Assembly (NCBI GenBank): GCA_963770245.1
Contig: CAVYOX010000011.1
Location: 489,987 to 553,986, forward strand
Length of the DNA stretch: 64,000 nucleotides
Reading direction: 5' to 3'
Origin: PALSA-270 sp963770245
GTDB lineage: Bacteria > Acidobacteriota > Terriglobia > Terriglobales > Acidobacteriaceae
Shown here: in pieces, positions 24,964 through 34,708 of the stretch
How the letters are laid out: every line of letters starts with the position of its first letter
Numbering within the stretch: position 1 is the stretch's first letter
Program-made: the position numbers and the translations under genes
Notes under the pieces: generated by a model
What the model was told of the DNA's origin: nothing
What the model saw: the letters and a program-made list of their open reading frames with translations, nothing else
Database searches by the model: none

Positions 24964-27012
24964 TCAATTCTTCGGCTGAAGGCCGGGGTCCAGTTCGAAG
25001 AAGGCGGCTCGCATCTTGATGAGGTAGGTTTCGCCGGGGCCCCGGACCTCGATAATTTCACCGCTATAGTGGATCCGGTAGGCGGTCTGATTGGGAAGAT
25101 CAATTTCCTCGGCTCGACCTTCGGCGTCATAGCGCACTTCGAGTTCTCGGCCATCGTCGAGCACGCGGTTCATGCGGTGACCGTCGTCGTACTGGTAGAG
25201 GGAGGTGTGGCCGTCCGCCACTACCTGGCTCAGATAGCCATCGTTATCGTAGGTGTATCGGGCGCCGCTGCCATCATTGTCCTCGATGCTGCGAACGGTC
25301 CGGCCTTCGTAGGTAAATCTCCAGGTATGGTCCTTGGCCGCCGCCGCGGGCAGAGCCGGACTGGTTTTCTGGACCACCCGCTCGATCCTGCCATCGCCAT
25401 TGCGCACCACCTGGATGCTGTCTCCGGCCAAGTTGGTTCGATCCATGAAGTAGCACGGCACGGGCGTGTTGGGGCCGCAACCCAAGTAGTGGCGAACCTC
25501 TCCGTCGCTGGTTTGAATTTTCCAGCGACCGTTGTCCCAGGAGAGAACGGCACGGCTAAACTCGCCCGCGTTCTCCGGCGCGATGTAGGTTGCATCCGGA
25601 GAAAACCCTTCGCCCGGAGTGGCCGAGCTCCGCGAAAACTCCACCCCGTTCACTTCGACCGTCTGGATGCGCTGCGCGTCGGTCGACCAGACCGTATCGT
25701 CAAGGTTTTGCCAGGTGCTTTTGCCGAAGGCGAACTGCTTGCCGTCATAGGCGTGGCTGGCATACAAACGTCGAATGAACAAAGGCATGGGACCGGGGCG
25801 GAACAAATCATTTCGATCGAGACGGAATTCGCCCCGCGCCAGGTCGACTTCGTAGATGGTTCCTTCCGACAGATCGTAAGACGCGTGACAGGCATGGATC
25901 GGCTGCAGGCGAGCGAGGCCCCCCAGGGTCGCAGTGGAAATGGTGAGGCAAGGCGTGCCTTCGATAGCCCGCGAACTGGGTTGGCTGGCGAGGTCTGAGA
26001 GCAGGTACTGTCCGCTCATCCCATCCATGTCGCGGGGGTTCTCGGCAAACAGCATGATGCTCTCCGGGTTCGAGGTCATCTCGAAACCAAAGTACAGCAA
26101 ACCGACATTTTTGGCGGTGACCTTCTCGAGGCGCTCTCGCTTGATGGCCGGGCTCGGCTTGTAGCCGTAGAACCCCGGGTCAAGACGGGCGGTCGGAATC
26201 ACGGCATATTTTCCCGCTTCGCGGTAGTTGTAGGCGAATCGCCAGCGCGGACCCTCGAGATAAAGGTCGCCATCGACGATGCCGATGATCCGGCTCTCCT
26301 GGTCTTGCGCAATGTCGGGGAACCGTCTCGCCATGGCCTGGGCGAGCATCTCGGCCACCCACTGATGCCGCTTCCCGTCGTAGGCCTCCGCGGGCGGTTG
26401 AAAGGTCGGCAACCGCTCAACCGGAATGCCAAATGCAGCGTGCAGAAAGGCGGCGAGGCCGTCTACCTCATCCTCGGCCGAGCTGCCGAGCGCGACCAGA
26501 TACAAGCGCGCTTGGGCATGCAGTTGCTCGGCCGGCGCGACGGGGGGAATCGCCGACATCCGGATGATGTGGTCTTCCGATACGTCGTGCACCCGCAGTT
26601 CGGGAAAACTCCAGTGACCGTCCGTGCGCTGCAGGGTGGCCGAGACGTAGCCCCAGTTTTCCTTTCCCCACACCGGACCGAACAGGAAGGCGGTGTCGTT
26701 GAGACTCCATCCAATCAGCGCCCGTGCCTCGACGCCGGTCCCGAATTCTTCCTGAACACGCGGGTTGAGGACGACCGTGCGGTACATCAGCTGGGCAAAA
26801 TCAGAACGGAGCAGCCACCACTGATAGCCGCCCGCCAGGGTGGCGAGCGTGACCAAAGCCAAGCCGATCCAGAACACGGGGGATGGCCGCTCGGGTTGCG
26901 AGGCGTCGATGGGAGGAGGAACAATAGTGAATGGAGACATGGACCTCGGAACGACCTCATTCCCCATCGACGGCTTCTGCCACTTTATCGTTGGCTCCGG
27001 CGCCAGGGCCAC
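24964..27012 (-). CDS. Membrane-anchored protein: Coa1-like, degenerate archaemetzincin-like and YD-repeat domains
   Basis: 682 residues. One TM helix (about 47-67). A Coa1/Tim21-like segment (about 80-150, PRVQEEFGTGVEA ... LFGPVWGKENWGYVSA). A stretch (169-330) that follows archaemetzincin (peptidase M54) order: AYDGKRHQWVAEML, then IIGIVDGDLYLEGPRWRFAY, then VIPTARLDP, then LERLEKVTAKNVGLLYFGFE. The zinc motif HExxHxxGxxH expected at about 298-311 is absent, so the domain should be inactive. The C-terminal part (about 480-660) has RHS/YD-type repeats (DGSGARYTYDNDGYLSQVV). Exposed to the periplasm or surface. ATG 26940 is an alternative start. The domain assignments are by eye; the YD repeats are the surest. 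Confidence 0.65.
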   Translation of the reverse strand: MALAPEPTIKWQKPSMGNEVVPRSMSPFTIVPPPIDASQPERPSPVFWIGLALVTLATLAGGYQWWLLRSDFAQLMYRTVVLNPRVQEEFGTGVEARALIGWSLNDTAFLFGPVWGKENWGYVSATLQRTDGHWSFPELRVHDVSEDHIIRMSAIPPVAPAEQLHAQARLYLVALGSSAEDEVDGLAAFLHAAFGIPVERLPTFQPPAEAYDGKRHQWVAEMLAQAMARRFPDIAQDQESRIIGIVDGDLYLEGPRWRFAYNYREAGKYAVIPTARLDPGFYGYKPSPAIKRERLEKVTAKNVGLLYFGFEMTSNPESIMLFAENPRDMDGMSGQYLLSDLASQPSSRAIEGTPCLTISTATLGGLARLQPIHACHASYDLSEGTIYEVDLARGEFRLDRNDLFRPGPMPLFIRRLYASHAYDGKQFAFGKSTWQNLDDTVWSTDAQRIQTVEVNGVEFSRSSATPGEGFSPDATYIAPENAGEFSRAVLSWDNGRWKIQTSDGEVRHYLGCGPNTPVPCYFMDRTNLAGDSIQVVRNGDGRIERVVQKTSPALPAAAAKDHTWRFTYEGRTVRSIEDNDGSGARYTYDNDGYLSQVVADGHTSLYQYDDGHRMNRVLDDGRELEVRYDAEGRAEEIDLPNQTAYRIHYSGEIIEVRGPGETYLIKMRAAFFELDPGLQPKN

Positions 27013-27049
27013 GGCTTCACAGATGGGGCCGTGACCGAGGTAATCATTA

Positions 27050-27823
27050 TCATTCCGGCTCGGCCACGAACCGGTAACCGACTCCCCGCACCGTCACCAA
27101 ATGCTGCGGGGTCGAGGGATCGTCCTCGATATAACGCCGCAGCCGAACCACGAAGTTGTCAATCGCTCGGGTGTCGGTGTCTTCGTGCAGTCCCCACACC
27201 TGTTCGAGGATGGATTTGCGCGAGACCGCCCGCCCACTGTTGCGAATCAGATGGCGCAGCAACTCCGCCTCCATCAGCGTCAGGTGAATGGTATTGCCCT
27301 TGACCTCGAGTTCGAGCTTCCCGAAGTCGATCGTTCGGCCATGGAAGGAAAACACTTCATATTCGGTGATGCGGCTGGCTAGGTTTTGCTGCCTCGGGGG
27401 CGCGATTCCGGCGGGCGCCCGCTGGCTTTCGAGCATCCATTCCCGCCGCCGCAGCAGGCCCTGCAAGCGCGCCAACAGAATGGCCAACTCGAAAGGCTTG
27501 GGAAGATAATCGTCGGCTCCCGAGGCGAAGCCTTTGAGCACATCTTCGGGCCGCCCGCGCGCCGTCAGCATCAGCACGGGCACGAATTGCTTGGCCGCGC
27601 GCAACTCGCTGGCCACGGCAAAGCCGTCTTTTCCCGGAAGCATGACATCGAGCACCACGGCATCGAACTCCTCGCCTGCGCTCTGGCTGCGGTTGCCGAG
27701 AAGCAGTTCGAGCGCGGTTTCGCCATCGCCCGCCAGCGCCACCGAGTGACCCTCGGCTTCAAGGTTGTACTGCAGTCCCTTGGCCAGGTGTGCTTCATCC
27801 TCGACAATCAGAACCCGGCTCAT
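27050..27823 (-). CDS. OmpR-family response regulator
   Basis: 257 residues. Receiver domain with phospho-acceptor Asp59 (AVVLDVMLPGKDG), acidic pocket VEDE, the switch Thr in MLTARG and Lys109 in LPKPF. A linker of about 45 residues follows, longer than usual, then a winged-helix DNA-binding domain (LTLMEAELLRHLIRNSGRAV ... VRLRRYIEDD). Its ATG overlaps the stop of the histidine kinase gene by four bases, so the two are translationally coupled partners. Target genes are unknown. Confidence 0.93.
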   Translation of the reverse strand: MSRVLIVEDEAHLAKGLQYNLEAEGHSVALAGDGETALELLLGNRSQSAGEEFDAVVLDVMLPGKDGFAVASELRAAKQFVPVLMLTARGRPEDVLKGFASGADDYLPKPFELAILLARLQGLLRRREWMLESQRAPAGIAPPRQQNLASRITEYEVFSFHGRTIDFGKLELEVKGNTIHLTLMEAELLRHLIRNSGRAVSRKSILEQVWGLHEDTDTRAIDNFVVRLRRYIEDDPSTPQHLVTVRGVGYRFVAEPE

Positions 27824-28722
27824 GCCGCGCTCCGGGGAAGTTCGAGCACCACGGTCGTACCGCGGCCCTCCCCTGGGCTTTCGGCAAACACCCGGCCGCC
27901 ATGCTTGCGCACGATCGCCCGCACAATGAATAATCCGAGGCCGGTGCCCTTGACGCTGCTCAGGGTGCGGTTGGGGACGCGGTAAAAGCGACGGAAGATG
28001 CGCTTCAACTCGGGTGCGGGAATGCCCACGCCGTTGTCTTGCACGCGCAGCGTAATACGCTTGGCGTCGGCGGCATCCACCCGTACCGAAACCTCCACCC
28101 GCTCTCCGGAATACTTGATCGCGTTGTCGAGCAGATTCGAGACCGCCGCCCGCAACTCCTCCGAGTCACCGGCCACTCGCGCCGCCGAGCTGTCCTCGAT
28201 CCGCGGCTCATAGCGCACCGCCTCCGGCGGAAGATGATGACTGTTACGCGCGACTTCCACGCATTCCCCGACCAGCCGGCTGAAGTCCACCGGAACCAGA
28301 TGGCTGGCCTTCTTGTGACCCGCTTCCCCGGCCTTCAGGACCTGTTCGACCGTGCCCAGCAAGCGGTCGGTATCGTCCAGCATGAAGCGGTAAAATTCCC
28401 GCCTCTGGGCTTCGTCCACCTCGCGCCGCTCGAGGGTCTGGAGATAAAGCCGGATGGAAGCGAGCGGCGTCTTCAGCTCATGGGTGACCGCATTGATAAA
28501 GCCGTCGTGCTGCTCATTGCGCCGAATCTCGCGCACCAGGAAGCTGGTATTCAGAATCAATCCCGCGGTGATGGCGCCGAAAAAGATCACGCCCAGAAAT
28601 ACCTTGATGCCTTCCCGCCAGTTGAGAATGATCCATCCCGAACCAACCGCCACCGCGACCGCCGCCAGGCACACGCCCAGGGAGAGAAAGATGATGACTT
28701 TGCCGCGGCCCGCGCTGCGCAT
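27820..28722 (-). CDS. Sensor histidine kinase, partner of the adjacent regulator
   Basis: 300 residues. Two TM helices (about 9-34 and 40-62) with only a very short periplasmic loop, so it likely senses within the membrane or through a partner. H box with His81 (VTHELKTPLASIRLYLQ), N box NLLDNAIKYS, G1 DNGVGIP, F box FRRFYRV and G2 GTGLGLFIV. Upstream gene of a two-gene operon with the OmpR-type regulator (ATGA overlap). Divergent from the moaD-moaE fusion, with 87 bases between. Confidence 0.93.
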   Translation of the reverse strand: MRSAGRGKVIIFLSLGVCLAAVAVAVGSGWIILNWREGIKVFLGVIFFGAITAGLILNTSFLVREIRRNEQHDGFINAVTHELKTPLASIRLYLQTLERREVDEAQRREFYRFMLDDTDRLLGTVEQVLKAGEAGHKKASHLVPVDFSRLVGECVEVARNSHHLPPEAVRYEPRIEDSSAARVAGDSEELRAAVSNLLDNAIKYSGERVEVSVRVDAADAKRITLRVQDNGVGIPAPELKRIFRRFYRVPNRTLSSVKGTGLGLFIVRAIVRKHGGRVFAESPGEGRGTTVVLELPRSAA

Positions 28723-28809
28723 TCCCCGATTCTATCGCGCCCGTCGCGATACACTAGCCAAGAACTCGGAACCGGCCTCGGAAAGCTCGAAGCGAGACCA
28801 TTCACCTTC

Positions 28810-29580
28810 ATGCAAGTCCGCGTCCTATTTTTTGGCAGGCTCAAGGATCTCGCCGGTCGCCCCAGCGACTGGCTCAGCCTGCCGGAAGACGCCACCTTGG
28901 CCGATCTCGTCCGGCACTGTGAATCCCGCATCCCTGGTTTGAAAGATTGGTCGCACGCGATGGCCATCGCCATCAACCAGCACTATGCGGATCCCCAATC
29001 CCGGCTGAAGGCGGGCGATGAGGTCGCGCTGCTGCCCCCGGTGAGCGGAGGATCGGGCGAATATGATCCCTCGGCCGGAGAGCCCGTGGAACCGCAAGTT
29101 CGAGCCGCCATCGTGCGCGAACCGATCGATACCCAGGCGATCGTCGAGTTGATCAAGCGCCCCGAAGACGGCGCCCTGGCCTGCTTTGCAGGCATGGTGC
29201 GCAACCACTCCCGCGGCCGGCGCACGCTCTACCTCGAGTATGAGGCCTACGAAGGGATGGCCCTCCGGCAGATGGAGGCGCTGGCCGGGCAGGCTCTCGC
29301 CCAGTTCGAGGTCCGCGATGTCCGCATCGTCCATCGCCTCGGACGCCTGGAGATCGGCGAAACCAGCGTCCTCATCGTGGTTGCTTCTGCCCATCGCGCC
29401 GCCGCCTTCGAGGCTGGCCGCTGGCTCATCGATACCCTCAAACGGCGGGTCCCCATCTGGAAGAAGGAACATTTTGTGGACGGCGCAGTCTGGGCCGATG
29501 GCGAGCCGTTCCCGCCCCAACTCTCCCGCCCCCCAGGCACCCCGGGCCAACCCTGCGCATCTAAGCCAAAAGCCCCGTGA
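28810..29580 (+). CDS. moaX: MoaD-MoaE fusion (molybdopterin synthase, MoaX type)
   Basis: Both subunits of molybdopterin synthase in one chain of 256 residues. Residues 1-81 are MoaD (VRVLFFGRLKDLAGRP ... LLPPVSGG). The double glycine that must become a thiocarboxylate is internal (Gly80-Gly81). Residues about 100-235 are MoaE (ALACFAGMVRNHSRGR, VHRLGRLEIGE, VPIWKKEHFVDG with the catalytic lysine). Mycobacterial MoaX has the same layout and is cleaved after the GG, so proteolytic release is expected here. The frame is open far upstream (antisense to the kinase), but ATG 28810 begins the MoaD fold. Other Moco genes are not in the window. Confidence 0.9.
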   Translation: MQVRVLFFGRLKDLAGRPSDWLSLPEDATLADLVRHCESRIPGLKDWSHAMAIAINQHYADPQSRLKAGDEVALLPPVSGGSGEYDPSAGEPVEPQVRAAIVREPIDTQAIVELIKRPEDGALACFAGMVRNHSRGRRTLYLEYEAYEGMALRQMEALAGQALAQFEVRDVRIVHRLGRLEIGETSVLIVVASAHRAAAFEAGRWLIDTLKRRVPIWKKEHFVDGAVWADGEPFPPQLSRPPGTPGQPCASKPKAP

Positions 29581-30593
29581 TGAGACTTCTGCGCCGCAGC
29601 CTGTTGCCCTTGATCGGAATCGCTTTCTTAGCGGGGGGCGCCGCGATTGCTCTCAGCCAAGTGCCCAAGCCTCCCTGGGCATCGGGTGGATCGGGAGCGG
29701 CCGCGAGTCCCGCCCCCAGTCCGAAAGAGAGCGCGCCGGATAACTCGAACCCGACAATCAAGGTGGACGTCAAACTGGTGAACGTGTTTGTCACGGTCAC
29801 CGACGAGCGCGGCGCGCCGGTCGCCGGCCTGGGCAAGGAGAACTTCGAAGTTCAGGAGGACGGCAAAGCGCAAAAGATCTCGGTGTTCGACAAGGAATCG
29901 GCTTTGCCGCTTTCGATCATCCTCGATATTGACACCAGCCTGAGCACGCGCAAGGATCTGCCGCTTGAACTATCCTCCGCACGGCGTTTCGTCCATGCCA
30001 TTCTGCGCCCGGTCGATGGCCTCGCCCTCTACGGTTTCAGCGAGTACGTGGATCAGATCGTGCCCTTCACCTCCGATGTCAACCGCATCGATCACGGCAT
30101 CGACCGCATGCGTCTCGGCTCGGCCACGGCGCTCTACGATGCCTTGTACGTCGGAGCCCAGGCGCTCGATCGCCGGCAGGGGCGAAAGGTGATGGTGGTC
30201 ATTACCGATGGCGGCGACACCGTCAGCAAGGTCGACTACCAGGGCGCCCTTCGCGCTGCCCAGCAAGCCGAGGCGATCGTTTACAGCGTCATCATCGTCC
30301 CCATTGAGGCTAGCGCGGGCCGCGACACCGGCGGCGAGCACGCTCTCATCCAGCTTTCGGCCGACACCGGTGGCCGCTACTTCTACGCGACTTCTGCCAC
30401 CCAGCTCGACGAGGCCTTCCGCCAAATCAGCGATGAACTCCGCACCCAGTATCTTTTGGCCTACTATCCTTCCGATCGCTTTTCAGGTTCCGATTACCGC
30501 CGCATTCAAGTGTCGCTCACCGGCGGCCCGACCTCGTCGAGCTTCAACATCCGCCACCGCACTGGGTACTACACCTCGAAAGCGGAATTTTAG
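29580..30593 (+). CDS. Secreted VWFA-domain protein (acidobacterial VWFA-related type)
   Basis: About 337 residues. N-terminal signal/TM segment (LLPLIGIAFLAGGAAIAL), a Pro/Ser/Ala-rich linker, a beta segment VKLVNVFVTVTDERGAPV with ENFEVQEDGKAQKI, then the VWA domain. The metal-binding MIDAS has DTSLS in place of DxSxS, with later Thr and Asp residues (ATALYDALY, VVITDGGD). Many such proteins occur in Acidobacteria, probably as envelope or extracellular adhesion factors. Its ATG overlaps the moaX stop (TGATG), so the two are co-translated, although the functions seem unrelated. GTG 29577 is an alternative start. Confidence 0.85.
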   Translation: MRLLRRSLLPLIGIAFLAGGAAIALSQVPKPPWASGGSGAAASPAPSPKESAPDNSNPTIKVDVKLVNVFVTVTDERGAPVAGLGKENFEVQEDGKAQKISVFDKESALPLSIILDIDTSLSTRKDLPLELSSARRFVHAILRPVDGLALYGFSEYVDQIVPFTSDVNRIDHGIDRMRLGSATALYDALYVGAQALDRRQGRKVMVVITDGGDTVSKVDYQGALRAAQQAEAIVYSVIIVPIEASAGRDTGGEHALIQLSADTGGRYFYATSATQLDEAFRQISDELRTQYLLAYYPSDRFSGSDYRRIQVSLTGGPTSSSFNIRHRTGYYTSKAEF

Positions 30594-31000
30594 TTCCCCG
30601 CCCGCCCGAAGGGCGCCTGGGAGCCGCCTCGGCCGCGAACAGGGCAGCGGAGATTCCGCAACTGATTGTCCCCGCGCGAGGCCAACATCTCTCCCGGGAT
30701 CGACCGGCACCCCTATAACAACCCGGCTTTCACATAACAACTGTTCGGTGTCAGGATCGCCATCGGATGGGAAACCTCGACAGGTAGGTTGCCCAGGTTC
30801 GATCGATTTTCTCTCATTACTCTCTATGGGAAACTGGATTGCCGGATTTCGAGCCGCAGCCGGGTCGCGGTGTAAGTGCCTGACAACGCGTGTGCAGCTG
30901 CTGTTGTAGGATGGTGGTCCTTCGATTGCTCCCTTAGGGCAATTCCAAACCTGCCAGGGGCGATCTGACAGTTGTCGTGGTTCTGAAAGGAAGGTTGCAC
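30594..31000. other. Intergenic region before the first Oar-like receptor
   Basis: 407 bases with no recognised gene. It should carry the receptor promoter and a long 5' leader. Minor direct repeats (ATAACAAC at about 30715 and 30736) were seen, but no clear terminator, riboswitch or promoter hexamers. Confidence 0.5.
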
Positions 31001-34000
31001 ATGTCCCCGATTCTCCACAGTCCTCCATCGGCTTTCACCCGCCGGGCTTTTGCCTGCCTCGCGAGTGCACTACTGCTGGGGTTTTGCCTGCCCCTTGAGA
31101 TCCACGCTCAGACCACGATTTCCACAGGAAGTATTCAGGGCAGCGTAGCTGACGCGACCGGGGCGGTGGTCGGCAACGCCAAAATTACCATCACCAACCA
31201 AGCCACCGGACAGAGGGCCAATTTCGAGACGAACTCGGCCGGCAGCTACGCTTCGGGCGCGCTGACGCCGGGAGACTACGTGGTACGGGCAGAAGCTCCG
31301 GGCTTCAAGACCACCGTAGAGCCGGTGACCGTGCTGGTGGGCGTGACGGCCTCCGCCAATCTGAAGCTTGCGGTCGGCGAGTCGAGCCAAGTCGTCGAAG
31401 TGCAAGCCACCGAATTGCAGGTAAACACCGAGCAGGCCACGGTGCAAGGCGTCCTTAACACCGAGCAGATTGAAAACCTCCCGATCAATGGGCGCAACTT
31501 CCTGGACCTCGCACAGCTCGAGCCGGGCGTGCAAATTCAGGACGGCGGCAACTTCGATCCCACCAAGAACGGCTTTTCTTCGATCTCGTTTGGTGGCCGT
31601 TTCGGGCGTACCGCCCGCATCGAAGTAGATGGCATCGATACCAGCGATGAGACGGTAGGAACGACCACCCAAAACATCCCCGAGGGCGCGATCCAGGAGT
31701 TCCAGATCGGACAATCCATGTTAGATCTCTCCACGGAATTAACTTCCTCCGGAGCGGTCAACGTGACCACGAAATCAGGCACGAATACTTACCACGGGGA
31801 GGGTTACTACTATTTCCGAGACCAGAGTCTGGATGCCAATCTTCCAGCGGCCTCGCACAATTATTTCCAGAGGAATCAATTCGGCGGCAACTTCGGCGGC
31901 GCTCTGCTCAAGAACAAGTTGTTCTTTTTCCTGGACGCGGAACGCAGCAAGCAGGACTTTGTCAACCCGGTCGTGCCTGGGGGAACTTTTTCAGGCCTCA
32001 CTGGAAGTTTCAACTCGCCTTTTCGGGAATTGAACGGAATCGGCCGGGTGGATTACAACCTCAGCAACAACTACAAGGTTTTCTATCGCTTCTCCTACGA
32101 TCAGAACAGCGACGTGCTGGCCTTTGCGCCCAATTCTTTCCAACCCTTTAAGAACGTGACCCACACCCGCGATCACGTGGTCGGGGTTGACTTCACGACC
32201 GGCAGCTTCACCCACAGCGTCCGTTTCGGGTACATGAAGTTCTACAACCAAATTACCGCGGTGCCAGCCGGAAGCGTCTTCGATCCGTCCCCTCTTATCG
32301 AACTTGCGATCGGCTCCGATCCCAACTGCATCAACAATGCGCCCGACGTGTTTTGCTCCGGCCAGCCCTTTCTTGCGCCCCAGACTACACCCCAAAGCGA
32401 CCACCAGATCAAGTACGACGGCAGCAAGGCAATGGGCAGCCACATCATTCGCTACGGCGGCGGTTTCAACCACATTCAGGGAGGAGGTTTTGCCAGCTTC
32501 CTGAAGCTGGGGCCGGCGGTGTCAGCCGGCACAGGCGATTGCGGTGCCACCTGCCTGGCTCTTCCCGGAGGAGACACGAACCCTCTGAACTATCCCGCGA
32601 ACACGGTGACGCTAGCCAATGGCCAGGGATTCTCCTCGCTGAAGGCGGCTTTCGGCTTCCCGGGCGGCGGTCTCGGCCCCGACAACCGGTTCTCCTGGTA
32701 TATCGGCGACTCTTGGAAAATCAAGCCCAATTTTACCTTGACCTATGGCCTTCGTTACGTGCGCGACACTGGTCGTTCTGACAGCGACACCGGCCCGCTT
32801 CCGGCATTGAACCAGTTCGGTCCAGGTTTGGGCAACGCTGTAAACAACCCGAACAAGAACTTCGCGCCGCAACTCGGCATAGCCTGGGATCCGAGCAGGA
32901 GTGGAAGGACCGTGATTCGCGCGGGGGTTGGTCTGTTCTATGAGAACTCGATCTGGAATAACATTCTGTTCGACCGTCCTGCCCGCGAACCGAAGGGACT
33001 GTTCCTGGCCATGCAACCGGTTTGCTCGGGTGGTGCCGCTCCTCCCGGAGGTGTCACTCTGCCAGATGGGACATTGGTCAATCCAACCTTCTGTGGTCTG
33101 CCCGTCGGGCAGGTGCAGGATCAGATTGCGGCGCTCCAGGCCCAGTACCAGGCGGCGGCGTTGCAAGCCGGTCCGCAAGCCAACCCCGTGTACATTGGCA
33201 ATTCGTTGGCGGACGGGATCAATGCCACCGGCACAAACGTGTTTGCCCCGGACTACCAGACGCCTCGTTCGGTGCAGATGAACTTCGGGATTCAGCACGA
33301 AATTCGGAAAGGTATGGTGTTCACGGCGGACTACCTCCGCAACATCTCCACCCACACCCTGCTCGCGGTAGACACCAACCACGTGGGCGATGCTCGTTAT
33401 TTGAACGTGAACGCGGCCTTGGCTGCCATCAACGCTACGCTGGCTGCCAACGCCCCGGGTTGTCCGACGGTCACCGGTGCCGGAGCCAGTTCACAGGCCG
33501 CGGTGAGCTGCTATCTGGCGACGGTTCCGACCGCGAGTATTTCAGATTTTGCTGGCAAAGGACTGGATTCAGGAAACGCTTTTTGCCTCGGAGGGCCCTG
33601 CCCGGCGGCAGCGTTTGGCGGCGTCAACTCGAACCTGGGAACAAACCAGATGCTTTTCCCCATCGGGCGGTCGGTGTTCAACGCTCTGCAGCTGTCGTTA
33701 AAGGAGGATGTGCGTAATCCATTCAGGGGTGTTCCTTACCTGAACCTGGTGGCCTCCTACGAACTTTCGAGATATGTGTCGCAGGCGCAGGACAGCGATT
33801 TCATCAACAACGCCTGGGACAGCAACAACCCCGGCAAATTCATTGGTCCGGATGGACTGGACCGCAGGCATCAGATATCGTTCGGCGGGATCATGGAATT
33901 ACCGCGATCGTTTCGTTTGGGGATCATCTCCCATTTCTATAGCCCACTGCCGCAGAACCTCACGCTGCAAACTACCGGGGCTCCTGGGGGCATCTTTGTC

Positions 34001-34576
34001 ACGGACGTGACCGGAGACGGTACCGGAGATGGCGCGTTTGCCAATGGTTCCAACGGCGGCTTCGGCGACATTCTTCCGGGCACCAACTTAGGCTCGTTCG
34101 GGCGCGATGTCACTCCCAGCAACATCAACAACGTCATCGCCAGCTACAACCAGAATTTCGCTGGCAAACCGACACCCGCTGGCCAAGCACTCCTCACCGC
34201 TAACTTGTTCACCCCAGCGCAGCTGACGGCACTGGGCGCGGTCATGCCGCAGGTAAGCCCGGCGCCGGCCAACGAGGCGGGCGACGGTTGGCTGCGCGCC
34301 TTGGACTTCAGCCTGAACTGGACCTACAAGGTGAAGGAACGGTTGGCGATACAACCCGGCGTTACTTTCTTCAACGTGCTTAACTTTGTTAACTTTGACG
34401 CCCCTAAGAACACCCTGAGCGGGGTCCTGAGCACTGTGGGCACCCCCGCATCTGTGGGAACCGCGAACGGCACGCCCGGAGAACAACCGAACAATCTGCG
34501 CGTCGGCCTCGGTTCCGGCGTCTTTGGTCTGGGTTCGCCGCGAGTGATCGAATTTAATTTGAAGTTTTCGTTCTAG
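31001..34576 (+). CDS. Oar-like TonB-dependent receptor with carboxypeptidase-regulatory domain
   Basis: Outer-membrane receptor of 1191 residues. Signal peptide (residues 1-37, ending EIHAQ). A CarboxypepD_reg-like domain (STGSIQGSVADATGAVVGNA ... SYASGALTPGDYVVRAEAPG). A plug region (QIENLPINGRNFLDLAQLEPGV, EVDGIDTSDET, STELTSSGAVNVTTKSGTN). A long beta-barrel with Asn/aromatic strands, ending in FNLKFSF with a terminal Phe as expected for BAM recognition. ATG 31001 is chosen over GTG 30977 because AAAGGAAGG precedes it. Substrates of this acidobacterial class are unknown, commonly thought to be polymers or peptides. The GWxTD gene follows 132 bases downstream. Confidence 0.92.
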   Translation: MSPILHSPPSAFTRRAFACLASALLLGFCLPLEIHAQTTISTGSIQGSVADATGAVVGNAKITITNQATGQRANFETNSAGSYASGALTPGDYVVRAEAPGFKTTVEPVTVLVGVTASANLKLAVGESSQVVEVQATELQVNTEQATVQGVLNTEQIENLPINGRNFLDLAQLEPGVQIQDGGNFDPTKNGFSSISFGGRFGRTARIEVDGIDTSDETVGTTTQNIPEGAIQEFQIGQSMLDLSTELTSSGAVNVTTKSGTNTYHGEGYYYFRDQSLDANLPAASHNYFQRNQFGGNFGGALLKNKLFFFLDAERSKQDFVNPVVPGGTFSGLTGSFNSPFRELNGIGRVDYNLSNNYKVFYRFSYDQNSDVLAFAPNSFQPFKNVTHTRDHVVGVDFTTGSFTHSVRFGYMKFYNQITAVPAGSVFDPSPLIELAIGSDPNCINNAPDVFCSGQPFLAPQTTPQSDHQIKYDGSKAMGSHIIRYGGGFNHIQGGGFASFLKLGPAVSAGTGDCGATCLALPGGDTNPLNYPANTVTLANGQGFSSLKAAFGFPGGGLGPDNRFSWYIGDSWKIKPNFTLTYGLRYVRDTGRSDSDTGPLPALNQFGPGLGNAVNNPNKNFAPQLGIAWDPSRSGRTVIRAGVGLFYENSIWNNILFDRPAREPKGLFLAMQPVCSGGAAPPGGVTLPDGTLVNPTFCGLPVGQVQDQIAALQAQYQAAALQAGPQANPVYIGNSLADGINATGTNVFAPDYQTPRSVQMNFGIQHEIRKGMVFTADYLRNISTHTLLAVDTNHVGDARYLNVNAALAAINATLAANAPGCPTVTGAGASSQAAVSCYLATVPTASISDFAGKGLDSGNAFCLGGPCPAAAFGGVNSNLGTNQMLFPIGRSVFNALQLSLKEDVRNPFRGVPYLNLVASYELSRYVSQAQDSDFINNAWDSNNPGKFIGPDGLDRRHQISFGGIMELPRSFRLGIISHFYSPLPQNLTLQTTGAPGGIFVTDVTGDGTGDGAFANGSNGGFGDILPGTNLGSFGRDVTPSNINNVIASYNQNFAGKPTPAGQALLTANLFTPAQLTALGAVMPQVSPAPANEAGDGWLRALDFSLNWTYKVKERLAIQPGVTFFNVLNFVNFDAPKNTLSGVLSTVGTPASVGTANGTPGEQPNNLRVGLGSGVFGLGSPRVIEFNLKFSF

Positions 34577-34708
34577 TTTTTGGCCAGTGGAACCGGGCCG
34601 CTCGCACCCAGGGTAGGGCGCTCGGCGGGGGTTGAGAGATCTGGAGGAACCAGGATCCGGGATTTGCAAAATCCGAGCGCCATTTGGTAGCATCGCGGGG
34701 GCCAATTG

